This document shows positions 6,326 through 6,990 of a stretch of 6,990 nucleotides of DNA, piece after piece; the stretch's first letter is position 1, and every line of letters starts with the position of its first letter. The notes beneath the pieces were generated by a model. It had not been told where the DNA came from. It saw nothing but the letters and a program-made list of their open reading frames with translations, and did no database searches. This DNA is from an uncultured Phycisphaerales bacterium (lineage in GTDB: Bacteria > Planctomycetota > Phycisphaerae > Phycisphaerales > UBA1924), in contig CALFMQ010000309.1 in NCBI GenBank assembly GCA_937879825.1, forward strand, positions 1 to 6,990. The letters are read 5' to 3'. A program made the position numbers and the translations under genes.

Positions 6326-6347
6326 GTGTCGGCGGGAGGGCCGGCAC
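6326..6347 (+). other. Stem-loop in the leader of the exported-protein gene
   Basis: GTGTCGGC pairs with GCCGGCAC over 8 bp (one G-U wobble) around the six-base loop GGGAGG. It ends 31 bases before the ATG of the downstream gene. No T tract follows, so it does not look like an intrinsic terminator. It lies in the divergent region 6204-6378 between the sigma gene and the exported-protein gene. I found no convincing promoter for the plus-strand gene in that region. Confidence 0.45.
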
Positions 6348-6368
6348 ACTCGTGAAACCCATTCCACT

Positions 6369-6373
6369 GGAGG
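6369..6373 (+). promoter_or_regulatory. Strong ribosome binding site of the exported-protein gene
   Basis: GGAGG lies five bases before ATG 6379. It is the clearest Shine-Dalgarno sequence in the window and fixes the start of an open frame that runs off the right edge. Confidence 0.8.
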
Positions 6374-6378
6374 CAACA

Positions 6379-6990
6379 ATGAATACCCGCAAGAACAACA
6401 ACGAGAGCATCACCCGCCTGATCCGCCTGGCCGGTGCCGCCATGGTGTATTCCGCGGCATCGACCGCGAACGCGCAGGCGGGCGCCTGCTCCGACTGCTT
6501 CGATGTGCAGTTCTCAATCGACATCGGCTCCGATCGCGAGCTGAGCGATCCGTTCACCCCGGGCAACAACCTGATGGACCCGGGCGATGTGTACTCATGG
6601 TTCCGCCCCCTCATGGCAAGCCCGCAGGACGGCTCCGTGCTCGACGACATGATGATCTTCGCGGGCTTCGATCCGGCTCCCGATGACGATGTCGCGGGCT
6701 CCATCGCGCCCATCTGTCTGGGCGGCCCGATTCAGCAGTTCGCGTTCGAGTTCTTCGATCTCGACGGCATAGACCGCATCTCGGTCGATCTCCGCCTGCT
6801 GATCAATCCTGATGGACCGAACGGGATGCCGATCCCGCAGTTCGGCGCCCCGTGCATCTATGACCTGAAGCACCTCATCATCTCGTTCGATGACGATCGT
6901 GCGCTCAACTGGCTCAACTGCGATGTGCCCGTCAACTCGTTCAGCCCGATGGGGGCGCTATACGGCATGGCCGCCAGCGACGACGAAGTC
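6379..6990 (+). CDS. Exported protein of unknown function, C-terminus outside the window
   Basis: The frame stays open for 204 codons to the last base of the window, with no stop seen. The N-terminus MNTRKNNNESITRLIRLAGA continues into AMVYSAASTANAQA, a signal peptide with a basic start, a rather weak hydrophobic core and AxA cleavage options after residue 32 or 34. The mature part is acidic, with runs such as PDDDV, FDLDG and FDDDR, and holds Cys at 37, 40, 113, 159 and 181, which could form disulphides outside the cytoplasm. Alternating hydrophobic and polar stretches (RISVDLRLLI, DLKHLIISF) suggest a beta-rich fold. I do not recognise the family. By analogy with the other secreted protein here, a dockerin or PEP-CTERM-like tail may follow beyond the edge, but nothing shows it. 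It is divergent from the sigma factor-kinase operon and could be one of its targets (inference only). Confidence 0.85.
   Translation, partial: MNTRKNNNESITRLIRLAGAAMVYSAASTANAQAGACSDCFDVQFSIDIGSDRELSDPFTPGNNLMDPGDVYSWFRPLMASPQDGSVLDDMMIFAGFDPAPDDDVAGSIAPICLGGPIQQFAFEFFDLDGIDRISVDLRLLINPDGPNGMPIPQFGAPCIYDLKHLIISFDDDRALNWLNCDVPVNSFSPMGALYGMAASDDEV

Noticed and set aside
5592..6686. A 364-codon open frame on the plus strand running across the sigma gene, the divergent spacer and the start of the exported-protein gene
   Set aside because: It is antisense to a clear ECF sigma factor, crosses a regulatory spacer, is rich in Arg and shows no domain. Long antisense frames are expected in GC-rich DNA.
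1..6990. CRISPR arrays, insertion sequences, direct long repeats or phage genes
   Set aside because: I looked for regularly spaced repeats, terminal inverted repeats and transposase or integrase motifs and saw none; composition looks even across the window.

Overview
The window is about 7 kb of GC-rich chromosomal DNA, roughly 60-65% G+C by eye. It most likely comes from a planctomycete, probably of the class Phycisphaerae. Three features suggest this: a secreted protein with a C-terminal dockerin-type tail of the GDVNxDGxVNVDDLN kind, an ECF sigma factor of the TLQPT type fused in an operon to a membrane Ser/Thr kinase, and many secreted proteins of no recognised function. The assignment is inference from protein style, not a database match.

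Layout. At the left edge (1-51, minus strand) lie the 5' two-thirds of a tRNA-Gly with anticodon CCC. A 211-base spacer holds a G-rich tract at 114-133. On the plus strand a membrane hybrid histidine kinase follows (263-2605; two TM segments, a helical extracytoplasmic sensor, PAS, HisKA, HATPase, receiver). A short stem-loop with a T/A-rich tail (2661-2683) follows it. Next, also on plus, is a secreted protein with a PPC-like beta domain and a dockerin tail (2740-3564). Its stop codon directly abuts the stop of a convergent minus-strand gene, with no spacer.

The minus-strand block is a two-gene operon. An ECF sigma factor (5610-6203, GTG start) overlaps by four bases (ATGA) with a transmembrane Ser/Thr protein kinase carrying TPR-like repeats (3565-5613). 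A 14-base perfect palindrome sits over the kinase ribosome-binding region. Upstream of the sigma gene is a 175-base divergent intergenic region, then an exported protein of unknown family (6379 onward, plus) that runs off the right edge.

How the genes may work together. The sigma factor and kinase almost certainly form one signalling unit: the kinase probably modifies the sigma factor or a partner in response to something sensed by its extracytoplasmic TPR-like part. The divergent exported protein is a possible target, but no shared promoter motif was found. The histidine kinase has no response regulator or Hpt protein in the window and is treated as an orphan. There is no sign of a mobile element, CRISPR array or phage gene. 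No clearly undescribed system is visible. The most informative unit is the coupled sigma factor-kinase operon.
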